Source: an uncultured Clostridia bacterium
Lineage (GTDB): Bacteria; Bacillota; Clostridia; Christensenellales; UBA1242
Assembly (NCBI GenBank): GCA_944381145.1
Contig: CALWJZ010000002.1
Location: 1 to 51,680, forward strand
Length of the DNA: 51,680 nt
Direction of reading: 5' to 3'
The position numbers and the translations under genes are program-made. The notes beneath the pieces are model-generated. The model searched no databases, was not told the DNA's origin, and saw only the letters and a program-made list of their open reading frames with translations. Positions 51,494 to 51,680 of this stretch are shown here, in pieces; the first letter of the stretch is position 1, and each line of letters opens with the position of its first letter.

Positions 51494-51522
51494 ATTTTAT
51501 AAAAATAATCTACAAATGTCAA
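51494..51522 (-). promoter_or_regulatory. Promoter of the S10-spc-alpha operon
   Basis: On the minus strand TTGACA (51522-51517), 17-bp spacer, TAAAAT (51499-51494). The flank upstream is A/T-tract rich, like an UP element. The stretch 51523-51680 is very AT-rich and holds no gene I can see. Confidence 0.8.
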
Positions 51523-51680
51523 CACTTTTTTAAAAATTTTTTCAAATATTTTTAATATTAAATACTTTTCTAAACTAATATATAAGAAGCAGTATTATAA
51601 TAAATTTCATGTATCAAAAATTCCTATAATATTATTGATACAATATTAATATTAATTATATTATATAATACTTAATAATA

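Overview
The window is low-GC (roughly 25-30%) bacterial chromosome. Intact S10-spc-alpha ribosomal gene order, zinc-type S14, pyruvate:ferredoxin oxidoreductase, clostridial-style GluRS and an apparently NADPH-independent thioredoxin reductase point to an anaerobic Bacillota/Clostridia-like organism, possibly a host-associated one. TGA is used as stop, so the code is standard. I cannot name a species from sequence alone.

1-2682: the right end of a first mobile element (probable relaxase tail, excisionase-like HTH protein, tyrosine integrase, integrase arm-site repeats, terminators). It ends at a 27-bp copy of the 3' end of tRNA-Ile(GAT).

2656-17844: a second, complete integrated element of 15,162 bp, bounded by the same 27-bp repeat; the right copy is the 3' end of the intact tRNA-Ile gene. 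All genes but three are on the minus strand. It has the layout of a filamentous (inovirus-like) prophage: small membrane proteins including a coat-like protein, four membrane-anchored probable virion/adsorption proteins, a Zot/pI-type assembly ATPase (frameshifted at its start in this copy), and a replication gene. The replication protein is not a classical phage Rep. It is a CRESS-DNA-virus-type HUH endonuclease plus superfamily 3 helicase, and just upstream lies a perfect 13-bp stem-loop whose loop carries TAGTATTAC, the nonanucleotide nicking motif of eukaryotic CRESS-DNA viruses, flanked by GTAGTAG iterons. Next to it is an ~84-nt imperfect hairpin that could be the packaging signal. A plus-strand RNA with a perfect promoter and terminator lies antisense to the leader of the Zot operon. 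A tRNA-like gene with an over-long anticodon arm sits before the coat gene. The plus-strand right arm holds an XRE repressor, a zinc-finger/PD-(D/E)XK-like protein and the integrase.

17818-35215: ordinary chromosome. It holds tRNA-Ile and tRNA-Ala, gltX with two envelope-protein genes, truA, PFOR, transketolase with a degenerate shikimate-kinase-like protein, a ComEC-type MBL protein, a patatin-like phospholipase, ung, a DUF2726-like protein, glmM and a thioredoxin-reductase-like gene.

35317-51680: the complete minus-strand S10-spc-alpha cluster from rpsJ to rplQ, with secY, adk, map, a KOW protein, infA, rpmJ and rpoA, preceded by a strong promoter and a leader of about 280 nt.
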